A stretch of DNA of 64,000 bases, taken from Sitta carolinensis. Its lineage: Eukaryota > Chordata > Aves > Passeriformes > Sittidae. The notes under the pieces are model-generated. The model did no database searches. It saw only the letters and a program-made list of their open reading frames with translations, and had not been told where the DNA came from. The stretch lies in NCBI GenBank assembly GCA_032173965.1, contig CM063283.1:83516743-83580742 (forward strand), given 5' to 3'. This document shows, one piece after another, positions 26,430 to 36,000 of this stretch. The stretch's first letter is position 1. The number at the start of each line of letters is the position of its first letter. A program made the translations under genes and the position numbers.

Positions 26430-27300
26430 ATATCCATGGTGAAAGAGGCAAAGATCCTGAAATGGTATGTAAGTGAAAATAGACACTTTATAAAATGGTG
26501 CATTGTATTTTCCTGAGTCTCCACCTGTCTGCTCCAGGATGCCGTCTGGTTAAACACAGTTTGTGCAACACAGTAAGCTGAGGTAGTGTCTTCTTGATCC
26601 CAATGAATTTAGCCTTTGAGGGGGAAGAAAATCTTCAAATTCATGTTTGTCCTGGGGAGAACAGAGATGACAAGAGCTCTCTGTCACCAGGACTCAGTGG
26701 CACATTAAAAATGTCAATGACTTTAAACTCTGTAAGTTTTATAGATATTCATTAAATAAATATCTTCAGATGAGTTAGCTGGCACATGAGGATATGACTG
26801 AATTAGATCATTATAAAAGAAGTATGCATGGATTCAATCACATTCAGTCACTGTGGCATTTTGTGCATTCTTTTCCACTCATTGTCAAGACCATAAGGAC
26901 ACCAACAGGCTCCAGTTGCTTTGATAACCCTCTGACCATCCTTCTTTGCCACCCTTCTTGCAACCTCTTCCTCCAGCTAGGGGGTTCAGCTGTCTGCTGC
27001 TGACCCTGGTGCTGCTGCTGACTTTGTCGGCCTGATGGTTGGGATGGGTCGTGGTCCTGCCCTATCAACATGGACCTATGGGGTGATGGGACTGCTGCCT
27101 AGCCCTGGACTAGCACAGGTCGTGTGGCTACTTCTTGTGGGCTCTCTGTGCCTACAGCTAAGTGATCTGGGAGCATTTGACAGTAAATAGTAAGCAAAGG
27201 TGATAATTTTTAAATGCTCTCTCTAGTCAGCTGTTCTTGGCACACCTAACAGAAGAGAAAGCCATGAGCATCAACTAATTTCAGTCTCAGGTTCATGTAC
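26430..27300. other. Intronic sequence, nothing recognised
   Basis: It includes a somewhat GC-rich patch at 26930-27130 with a CTGCTG-type run. The Gln-rich minus-strand frame there is a by-product of that run. No known repeat was recognised. Confidence 0.45.
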
Positions 27301-27302
27301 AG

Positions 27303-27945
27303 AATCAGAATCACACAATGTTTTGGTGTGGAAGGGACTTTAAAGATCATCTAGTGTCATGTTGTGTACCACAGGCATGGACACCTTCCACTAGACCAGA
27401 CTGCTCAAAGCCCCATTCAGTCTGACCTTGAAAACTTCCAGGGGTGGGACATACACAGCTTCTCTGGGAAACCTGTTCCAGTGTCTGTCCAGTAAATAAT
27501 TCCTCCCTAATATCTAATCTAAACTTACTGTCTTTCAGTTTGAAGCCATCTCCCCTTGTTCTGTCACTATAGGCCTTTGTAAAAAGTCACTCTTCCCCTC
27601 TCTTATCATACTCCTTTAGTAACTACATGGCTGCTAGCAGGTCTCCCTGGAGCCTTCTCTTTTCCAGGCTGAACCCTCTCAGTCTGTCCTTACAGGCTCC
27701 AGCTCTCTGATCATCTCCATGACCCTTCTCTGGACTTGTTCCAACAGGACCATGTCCTTACTATGCTGAGGGCCCCAGTGCTGGACCCAATATTCCATGT
27801 GGGGTTCTCACTAGAGTGGAATAGAGGGGCAGAATCACCTCATTCAACATGCTGGTCATGCTGCTTTTGATGTAGCCCAGGGTATGGTTGGTGTTCCGTA
27901 CTGCAAGAACACATTTGACTTGATGGGGGCTCTCCTAGTGAAATT
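27303..27945 (-). mobile_element. CR1 LINE, 5'-truncated, about 640 bp
   Basis: The + strand begins agaatcagaatcacacaatg and then runs through the CR1 3' region in reverse complement: gaagggactttaaagatcat, cttccactagaccag, tcctccctaatatctaatct, gtctccctggagccttctct and the block ending gtagcccagggtatggttgg. It is moderately diverged and its frames are broken. The 5' truncation point near 27945 is approximate. Confidence 0.92.
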
Positions 27946-27995
27946 TGGCACTCCTATAAAAACATGTCTGTCCCTTCCCTCCTCTGCCAGTAGCT

Positions 27996-28023
27996 ATATA
28001 TATATATGTACATATATATATAT
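27996..28023 (+). repeat. TA-rich perfect palindrome
   Basis: Two 14-base arms of alternating TA with one C/G step meet at GTAC. It could extrude a cruciform and probably varies in length between individuals. It lies just past the CR1 truncation point. Confidence 0.85.
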
Positions 28024-28024
28024 G

Positions 28025-31000
28025 TGTGTAGATATTTGCATTTTCTTGAAAGACAGGTTTGCTTTAATTTGTTCTGTAATAGTTTTGTACTTGTCATTTA
28101 CTGAGTACTCTGCAACAGAGTATGTACTTTAATTTGTGTTGCTGCTAGTATGGCCCAAAAGAGCTTTATATAAATCTGTGGCAACAGATACTAACCTTGA
28201 TTTGCAGCCCTGTGATACAGGGCTGAGGGCATCATTAAGCTGAAGTATTTTATGAAAGAGTAATTTTGAAACATAAAGCATGATTTATAAATTGCATGAT
28301 GACTCCACTAATCATCACCCATCCATGGTATGTGGACAAAGCTGCAGCTTCTTATGGCAGTTGTTATGGCTATTTATTGAGTTTGAGTATTGCTGCTTGG
28401 GATAATTCAGAATCTATGAAATGGAGCTTTCTGTCTAGTTATATATATATAATTTTCAATAATCAGCTTTAATTTTTATTTTTTTATATAGGGTGCTTTT
28501 CTTGGTGTTTTCTATTTCTGTTGAATTATCTTGAACTTATTTATGCAAAGGTCCTATTAACTGCAAAAATCTCTCAGACTAAAAGCATCTGAGGAAGAAC
28601 ACAAACAGTAGTTGTATGATGCAAAGAAATTTTTAAGTAAATGAAAATAAGATTCAAGAGCTACAGGGTCTTTGTATTTATCTGACAGTGTGAAAAAAAA
28701 GAAGTAATTTTAAAAGAATGAATAGACTTTCTGAAGTAGATGTCAGTGTAAAAGTGCTAGCAAGACTACAACTCACTCCATGAGCTTTGATTGTGGAGTC
28801 CTCCATAATTATGTTTTGGGATTTTCTTGGTTGTCATTTTTTTTTTCCCCTCCTATGCCTCACCCCACCACCCCCCTCAAATGTATTTGGAAGTTTTTAG
28901 TCTAGGACTACAAACACGCAGAGTGCTTTTAGAGATGATATTCTCCTCTGTGCTGTTGTCCTGGTCACCTTTCCATTGGCTGACTTGCAGTTTTAAAATC
29001 TGTACATTCTTTCTATAAATGCAATTTGTCCTTTCTTTTCACAGGTGGCTTAGTACTTCCTCTACTTTAATTATCTTTGTCAGCCTTATTTGACATTGTA
29101 GCAAAAGAAGTACTCTTGGTACAGTATCTGAGTATCTTGCCAGATGGCAATAGGGGAATTTTTCAGTATTTGTGAATTAATTTGATATCATCTGACAGTG
29201 AGAACTTTCTTAGGGTTCCAGATAAAGTTTCATGACCATATCACCAACATAGTGATTTCTGATGTTTATTGCATGCAGTCACCATTTGCAGTAGGTATTT
29301 AATTGTTTTGGGTGTTTATATCTTAACATAAAGAAAAAAACAATCCTCAGGAGAAAGCTCTACACTTTTTCCAGGTGTCAATGAAGACTTTATTTGGCTG
29401 CCAAATTAATGTAGAAAAAGAGCAAAGTACAACACTGTGTCAATAATTTAAGCCACTGCCGGTTCAGTGCAAAAGATGACATTTTTCATATTGCTTAGAT
29501 TTCTGAAATACACTCTATGACAGCTGGCTTCCCACTCATGTACCTCTGAAATTGTCATAGATTAACATAAAGGTTATTTAAATGTCTGAAAAAGGTTTGG
29601 AAAGACTGAAACAAACCAAAAAGCAGAACACTGCTGAGCCTTAAATCTAATAAGTCTGTCATGAAAATGACTACCAAGAAAGGCCTTAGAGCAAATGAAG
29701 AACAGTAGCAAGCTGCTGTGTGGTCAGTGTGACCTCTCTTCATTACACTCAGAACATGGCTGAAGAGGAGCTAAACAGAGATCCCCGAGCGGGACATAGG
29801 AAGACAGCACTGCAACAGCTCTCGACATTATATAGATGTAATTTAGTGAGAAGTAATACTGTCATAAACAAGCAGAAAGGCGTAAGTCGGAACCAAAAAA
29901 GAAGTTAGGGTTTTGAAACCATCTCTTGTTAGTGAAGGACTGGTCCCTGCAGTAGATTTTCTCATGCTATGCCTAGTCTGCTTTTAAATGCCCTCTGTAA
30001 TAGTAGTTTCCATAATTTCCCTTGGGAGGAAGAGATGATGTTTAGTATATTTTTTTTTCCGAAAACTGCAGTTGGTATCCAGCCTGCTTCCCTTCTCCTA
30101 ATTCCACGTTATTCGTCAGAATGATCCCCTGGGCAGCACACTCTGAACAATGCTACTCTTCCTCTCTGTCCTGAGTCTGCAAAGGGGTGGTGGCTGCTGG
30201 AGCCATTATGGGGCAAATGCACAGGACTCAGAGGGGCCCCAGTCAGACCAGAGCCCAGGGCGGAAACTGCTCTCTCTGAGGAGCACCATAAATTCAAGGT
30301 GAATCCCACACCCATAGCATCCTCAGGGGCAGCCTCAGGGCAGTCTCCCTCTCCAGGCAGCTTGAATGCAAAAATGCTACAGATCTTCCATGTCAGAACT
30401 TGGCATCTCCTTTTTGACCACCTGCAGCCCCTCATGGCATGGCTGTAAAGGGGATGTAACACCTGTAAGAAGCAGCTGCCACCTCCCTTTATTGTCCAAA
30501 CAGTAGGAAACAGCAGCTTTGTGGGTTCCCTAATTCTCAAATTTCTTGGCTAGGGCTTTACTTCAGTAAATAGACATGTTCCAGAGTACAGATGTGTGTT
30601 TATTCTATTTGTTCACATATATTTAGACACAGTACGTAGTCAGAGAATTACCTCAAATTTTGTCAGAGACATATTGAACTGTGTCTGCTCACTTCCCTCT
30701 ATTTTGGGACTCCTTACAGTACAGCATGGGGCATCCTCAAGGTTTTCCAAGACTTGCTTTTTCTCAAGTCCTGGCCCTGGTTTTTACTCTATTTATTCTT
30801 GACAGCAAATACTGTTGACATTCAGTAAATCTGGCCTTTGAAATTACCTTAAACTATAGTAACAAAATACAGTCTATTTTCTGAAAACTCAGATCCATGT
30901 GCAAACTCAGGGGTTTATTTTTCATGCCTCTCATGTTTGTTGACACCTTTCTTAGATATCTGGTGAAATGCACAATTCATTTTTCTAACCTAATAACTCC

Positions 31001-31460
31001 AGGTGACAATCTGACACATACATTTTACATTGTTTCTTCCAAGTTAGCTTCCACAATCTCCTGACAGGATATTTTGGTTTGTTTTTTATTTTTATTTCAG
31101 TATTTGAATAAGCTTCAATTTGTCAACAACTTTCTGTCACTGTGGTGCCTCTAAGAGAATAGAAATATCATGTGGTCCCAGTAACTTGGGTTCAACACTG
31201 CTCTTAGATTTTACACTCACAAACATGGGCAAGTAGAAACAGCATTAGCAATCATACAAAAATATTGTGCCAGTCACTCATCTTAATAAGAACAGGACAC
31301 ATGTTTAAAAAAACATAAGAAATAGTTTTTTTCTTAGTTCCACATTATCCATTCACTTATTTAAATATGACCCCTATAAATATGGTTTTGTCCTGGCAGA
31401 ATTAAATAGATTTGTTTATCAAGACACTGTTATTATAGTAATAATAATTTGGTGATTCTT
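28025..31460. other. Intronic sequence, nothing recognised
   Basis: AT-rich, except for a GC-richer patch at 30060-30540 that holds a 143-codon minus-strand frame (30109-30540). That frame has no recognised motif. A (TA)n run occurs at about 28440-28452. Confidence 0.5.
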
Positions 31461-31464
31461 TTTC

Positions 31465-31529
31465 ATGGAATCATAGAATGGTTTGGGTTGGAAAGGGACC
31501 TTGAAGATCATCTCGTTCCAACCTCCCTG
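31465..31529 (-). mobile_element. CR1 LINE, extreme 3' end only
   Basis: The + strand reads ggaatcatagaatggtttgg, continues gttggaaagggaccttgaag and ends near ttccaacctccctg. This is the last 60-odd bases of a CR1, near consensus. It stops abruptly at an LTR sequence. Confidence 0.88.
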
Positions 31530-31754
31530 TTTTCTTGGAGATGGCTGAACACCTGCTTGCCCATGGGAAGCAGTGAATTAATTTCTTGTTTTGCTTTGCC
31601 TGGGTGCACAGTTTTTCTTTCCCTATTAAACTATCTTTATCTTAACCCTCGAGTTTCCTTGCTTTTATTCTTCCAATTCTCTCTCCCATCCCACCAGAGA
31701 GAGAGTGAGCAGCTGCGTGTGATTAAGCTGCCAGCTGGGGTTAAACCACATACA
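31530..31754 (+). mobile_element. LTR fragment, 3' half only (ERVL-like avian LTR)
   Basis: It contains ggctgaacacctgcttgccc, then ctattaaactatctttatct, then ctcgagtttccttgc, and ends ggggttaaaccacatac. This is the R/U5 half of a widespread bird LTR whose canonical end is GGGGTTAAACCACGACA. The 5' half is missing and is replaced by a CR1 end. The 102-codon frame across both elements is not a gene. Confidence 0.82.
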
Positions 31755-31759
31755 TAGAT

Positions 31760-32830
31760 ACTTTAATGATTTAGTATTTTGTACCAGATTCAATTTATGG
31801 GAAATTTTCATTCCTGAGTAACTTGCAAATTAGAAAGCTTTGTATCCGTAACAGAAGACAACTTTCACGTGTGTGCTCTTCGCAACATTTAATTCTGTTA
31901 AATCACCAGCTCAAAATGTTCACTAAAGCTTTAGTGACTTTTCATTACAGAAATTGCTATCCAGTTCTAAGAATTCATTGCTGATGTTAGTGAGTGGGCC
32001 AGAACTGAGCAGCAGTAGTTTCACAGATCTATAATTTTTTTTATCATTAATGTTATTCACAGTGTTTTGAAAAGAATAGCTTATCTTTGCTTACCTTTTG
32101 AAAAAGCAAATTAGATTTTTTTCAAAAATTCACCACCTGTTAAGCAGAAGGTTGCTTCTAACAGATTCCCTCAGCAGCTGTGAGAAGACGTACCAAATCA
32201 TGGTAATCATGGAGCTTACTGTAGTCGTGTATGAAGTTTAGACATGGTGTGACCACAATTTATCCAGTTCAAATAATGTATTTAATTTAAACATTTTTTT
32301 TCTATATTACTGTGTTAATAATAAGAAACAGCAAGATTTCTGAAGAAATAGAATGGGCATCATGAGATTTTAGTTGCAATCAATTGGTAAGAACACTAGC
32401 AAAGGTGTTCATCAAATGAGAGAGTGTTTGAAATATAAATAAAAATATTAAACCATTGTCTGAATGATTAAGTACTGAAAGTGTCTAATTTCACTAACCT
32501 ACCATTGTGATTGAAATCTTTCTCTTTAATTTATGGTGAAGACAGATTCAGCGCAGGAGTGGCTAATAAATGGGGAATGAGAATCATACAGTAACTTCAA
32601 GTCTAACAAACAGCCATATCAAGCAAACATTTATTCCTCAGTTTGTGAATTCAATAGAAGAGTAGACATTATCAAAAATCAATATAAATCCAGTATTTTT
32701 GAGGTCTGAACTTTACAGCTTCTAATATGAACACTGGAACATATTGAAATCATTTGCACTTGAATGAAAGCAAGACAAGCATTAATATTTTTAAATAATT
32801 TGAATTCCAGAAAAAGTAGTACCATTTGTA
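31760..32830. other. Intron just downstream of the GABRG3 exon, nothing recognised
   Basis: AT-rich, with no recognised repeat or coding sequence up to the donor site. Confidence 0.55.
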
Positions 32831-32840
32831 TCATTCTTAC
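32831..32840 (-). promoter_or_regulatory. GABRG3: 5' splice site (donor) of the GABRG3 exon
   Basis: Read on the minus strand, the exon end and intron start are CTGCAG|gtaagaatga. This is close to the vertebrate donor consensus (CAG|gtaag), so it should be a strong U1 site. Confidence 0.9.
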
Positions 32841-32978
32841 CTGCAGAGGTTTTCACAATTTCTGAAGTATTTCTGAGACCCATAAAGTCAAACTGATAGA
32901 GTCTCCAAGATTTCTGGTCAGCAGCTTCCACTGAATTTTTCCTCCATCTGTAAATCATTTCCTCTTTAGGATAGCCAT
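32841..32978 (-). CDS. GABRG3: GABRG3 internal coding exon (GABA-A receptor gamma-3 subunit, exon-6 type, 138 bp)
   Basis: This exon encodes part of a subunit of the GABA-gated chloride channel of neurons. On the minus strand the sequence reads tttctag|ATGGCTATCC at the acceptor and CTCTGCAG|gtaagaat at the donor. The 138-bp length is typical of this exon in GABA-A subunit genes. It opens with the last two bases of a split Tyr codon, then reads [26 protein letters not shown] and [16 protein letters not shown], and ends on the first base of a split Gly codon. That is the stretch of the extracellular ligand-binding domain after the Cys-loop and before transmembrane helix M1, including the loop F and loop C strands. 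From memory of the family it matches gamma-3 nearly residue for residue. The differences from human are Ser for Thr after RNT, and Lys for Thr after EIV; gamma-2 also has Lys there. Gamma-1 and gamma-2 differ at many more positions. There is no frameshift or stop. The neighbouring exons were not found, so both introns are long. Confidence 0.95.
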
Positions 32979-33026
32979 CTAGAAAGTAATACATATAAGA
33001 TATATATATACACACATACACATATG
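32979..33026 (-). promoter_or_regulatory. GABRG3: 3' splice site region (acceptor, weak pyrimidine tract) of the GABRG3 exon
   Basis: On the minus strand the acceptor is tattactttct-ag. The pyrimidine tract is short (ttactttct). Upstream of it is an alternating TA/CA run at about 32999-33024, where the branch point and the rest of the pyrimidine tract normally lie. The AG itself is supported by the reading frame and by the 138-bp exon length. No strong branch-point sequence stands out. Confidence 0.85.
32999..33024 (+). repeat. (TA)n(CA)n dinucleotide run beside the splice acceptor
   Basis: The sequence gatatatatatacacacatacacata lies about 20-46 bases upstream of the acceptor AG, in minus-strand terms. 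Confidence 0.88.
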
Positions 33027-33029
33027 AAT

Positions 33030-36000
33030 ATTTTGCATTTCATAAAAAAATGTTCTGCAAAATATTATCTGTTCACTGTTTCACTGCTATTTGGGAACAC
33101 CTAAATCTCTGGTCTGAAGCTTTGCCAGTGAGTTAAGTGGCATTGTTCAGCCAGAGTTGTATGGCACTCAAAAATAGTCGTAATACACAGGAAAATAGAA
33201 TCATAATACTGGCAAACCTGTGATTTTTCACAATCATTGCTTTTTAACAATAGAAAAAATATGATTGGTTCTATCAGAAATAGATCTCTTCAGAGGTGCA
33301 GTTGACTGTACTAATTAGAGGTCCAGACACAGAAGTATGATGCTTTTCATAAGTTCTGAAGAAATACTGCAAACCAATAGAATGTAAGACATGGGGAATC
33401 TCTCAGTGTTAAGATAGGAAGGACTGAAAAGGATACATTGTTTTAAAAGTTGCAATAGTTCTAATGGGGGGTGTGCTACTGTACTTCTGAAAGAAACGTA
33501 ACAGTGCAAAAGAAAGCAAAATTTTAGTTAGCATGGGAATTTTAAAGTGATTATGCTACCATATTTCTTCTAAAGTCTGGGGTAGTTAATGAGGCATCAC
33601 CTTATCTCTGCTGCTGAAACAGCTTCTGAAAGTCTTTATCAGTGGTCCTAATTAATTCTTATGCCAATTTTTAATCTCCTTTTTGTTAGAGAATGGCATT
33701 TTCCAATTGATGTCCAACAAATCTTCAACCAGTGCAAACAACAGTAATAAACCATCTAGAAAACAACAGCCCACCCATGCTAGTTAAAATTAGATTGTTC
33801 TCTAATGCATAGTACTTTTTAGTAATAGCAATTTTTATTCATCTCATTAATATAATAGCTGTAGATTACAAGGCAAATTAAAAGCCTAACAACAACAATA
33901 GATGATTAATATAAGTGTCACATCAGTAATTTCTTTTTCCCCACTGAAAACTGATACATTTTTATATTTGCATTGCAAAACAACCTCTTTGGTCATGGCG
34001 CTATTTCCTTGATAGCCATTGGTACTATTTCCTTGTCTTCCTCCTATGAGTGTCTTTTTAATCTTGTTTAAGGTTCCACCCTGCCAGGGAACTGTTGTAA
34101 GGTGTGCATGGCCTCATTTATCCCTCTCACTAACATGGCAAGAAAAGTACCCACAAGTCCCTTAGTTCTAATCTAAAAAAATGACTAAAAACCCACTATG
34201 TGTTAATTCAAAATGTCACATTTGTATATCTCCCATCAATGTAAATAAAGAAATAGCCTGTGAAGGATCCAACTTCCTTCAGTAACAAACAAAGAAGTAA
34301 CAAACACTGTTCTCTGTGAGAATTCTTGCTGCCAAATAGATTTCACTGCCATTCTTCTGTGCAAGTCTCTGAGATTGACCTAAAGGTTAATTTTTTTTGG
34401 CTGGCAGATTATGTCAGAGGATGCAGCAATACAGTGAAAAAAACTGAGCTTTTCAGAGCCTCCAAGCCTTAGCCCTGAATGATCTGAAATTTTCTCAAGA
34501 CTGGCTCCTATTTGACCAAACCCTCTGATCACATTTCTTCCAAGTAACAAACAATAAAATGAGGAAATGGCTTCAAGTTGCATCAGTATGGGGGTTGGTG
34601 GTGTTAGATTGAATATTAGGGAATATAAGATTGAGTCCCTTTTCTCAGATAAATTGCACTATAATCATTGTAAGTAAAAATGTTTCAAATATCTTCCAAG
34701 TAAAAAAGATTTATTTTTAATACATTATTTTTAAGTGATACAAAATTATGTTTTTACATCTTTTCCCAAAATTTTACTGAAAAAGTTGTTCCAGTTACTC
34801 TTGAATTCAATTTCTTCCTGATTTTTTTTACCTTTCTTTTCATCCCATCCCCACCCCACAAAAAAATAGAAAAAAAGAAAAAGCTGTCAGTATGCTTGAG
34901 AAGTTGCTATCATATGAACCACGGCATAGCTGTTTATCCTGACAAGAACAACATGTGATCAGGAACAAGTTCATGGACTCTCGCCCTTCAAGATTTTTCC
35001 TGTATTTTTGACTAAGAAAGGTCAGATTCAGTTTCAAAGTATTTCCTTTCAGTGTTATTATTCATCCTTAAATCATAAGCAACTGTCCTCAGGAGACCAT
35101 CATGATGTTTCAATAGTTCCTTAATCCACAGTTGCTGAGATCTGCTCTTACAATTATTTGGTTGCTTACATCCAAAGAGACAAGTACTAGAGATTCAATG
35201 GGAGTTGTTCCAACCTCTTAAATAACTGCTGTTATGTTCTGCTCTGGTGCCAGGTGACTGACTTCACTTTTCAATTATTTAAAAGAATAATTTTTTGGAG
35301 GAGTGACACATCTCTTTGGACAGTATAGCACTTCTAGAATTCATTTAACTTCCAGAATAGACTGTTCATGATGGTTCTTTTGGTGATATTCAATATTTTT
35401 TGTATACAGCCTAATTGTTTTTAGCCCTTTAAATATTTCATTTTAGCAAATATCAGAACTGGAGACTTCAGTACTTCCACAAGAAGGCGCAACCTCTGTT
35501 TTTCAGCTTCCTTTCACTTTCCCAGCATGACAAATGATAACAAATTGCCTTAAATTTTTGGCCTTGTGGCTTCAAGTCATTCACGCTGAACAAATTTCAG
35601 CCAAGTTGCTTTAGGTTATTTAGGTATTTTGGTAAAAATAATCACACTGCAGTAGGGCAAGCCTCCAGGAGGTCTTGGAGGCTTTTCAGCAGGAGCCAGT
35701 GAGATGGCAAGGGTGCTGGCATGGGAAGAAGATAACCAAGCATGTGTTCTGTGTTACAGCCATCTGAGTTCGGGCAACCTGCAACTCAGGATCTTCTCAA
35801 CCAAAGTCTTTGTCAACAACTTTGTTTTCTCTCCCAACATTTTTAGTTGATTAAAATCTCCTACTTTCTGGCCCAGAGGTTGTTTTATAGGCAGTGCTAC
35901 AACTTTTATATGCCATATCAAAAACTTTTAGAGACCATCCTGATCATCTGAGTTTTTGTGAGATAGTACTACATGTGTTTGCAAATCAGGTCAAAACCAA

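Larger units (their letters stand above)
1..32840 (-). other. GABRG3: Presumed GABRG3 intron downstream of the exon (continues past the window's left edge)
   Basis: This lies 3' of the exon on the minus strand. I searched by eye for the next exon, which carries the M1 helix and should contain a TYIPCI-type stretch, and did not see it. The next exon is then probably beyond base 1, giving an intron longer than 32 kb. GABRG3 is known for very long introns in mammals. This is an inference: a short exon could have been missed by eye. Confidence 0.7.

Noticed and set aside
26581..26610. Possible GABRG3 M1 exon, from the sequence gtcttcttgatccc, which resembles the reverse complement of the conserved IKKDA coding stretch
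   Set aside because: The resemblance ends after about 12 bases; no M1 residues follow and there are no splice sites.
26844..27071. Gln-rich minus-strand frame
   Set aside because: It comes from a short CTG-rich patch and has no domain or splice context.
31449..31757. 102-codon + strand frame
   Set aside because: It runs through a CR1 end and an LTR half.
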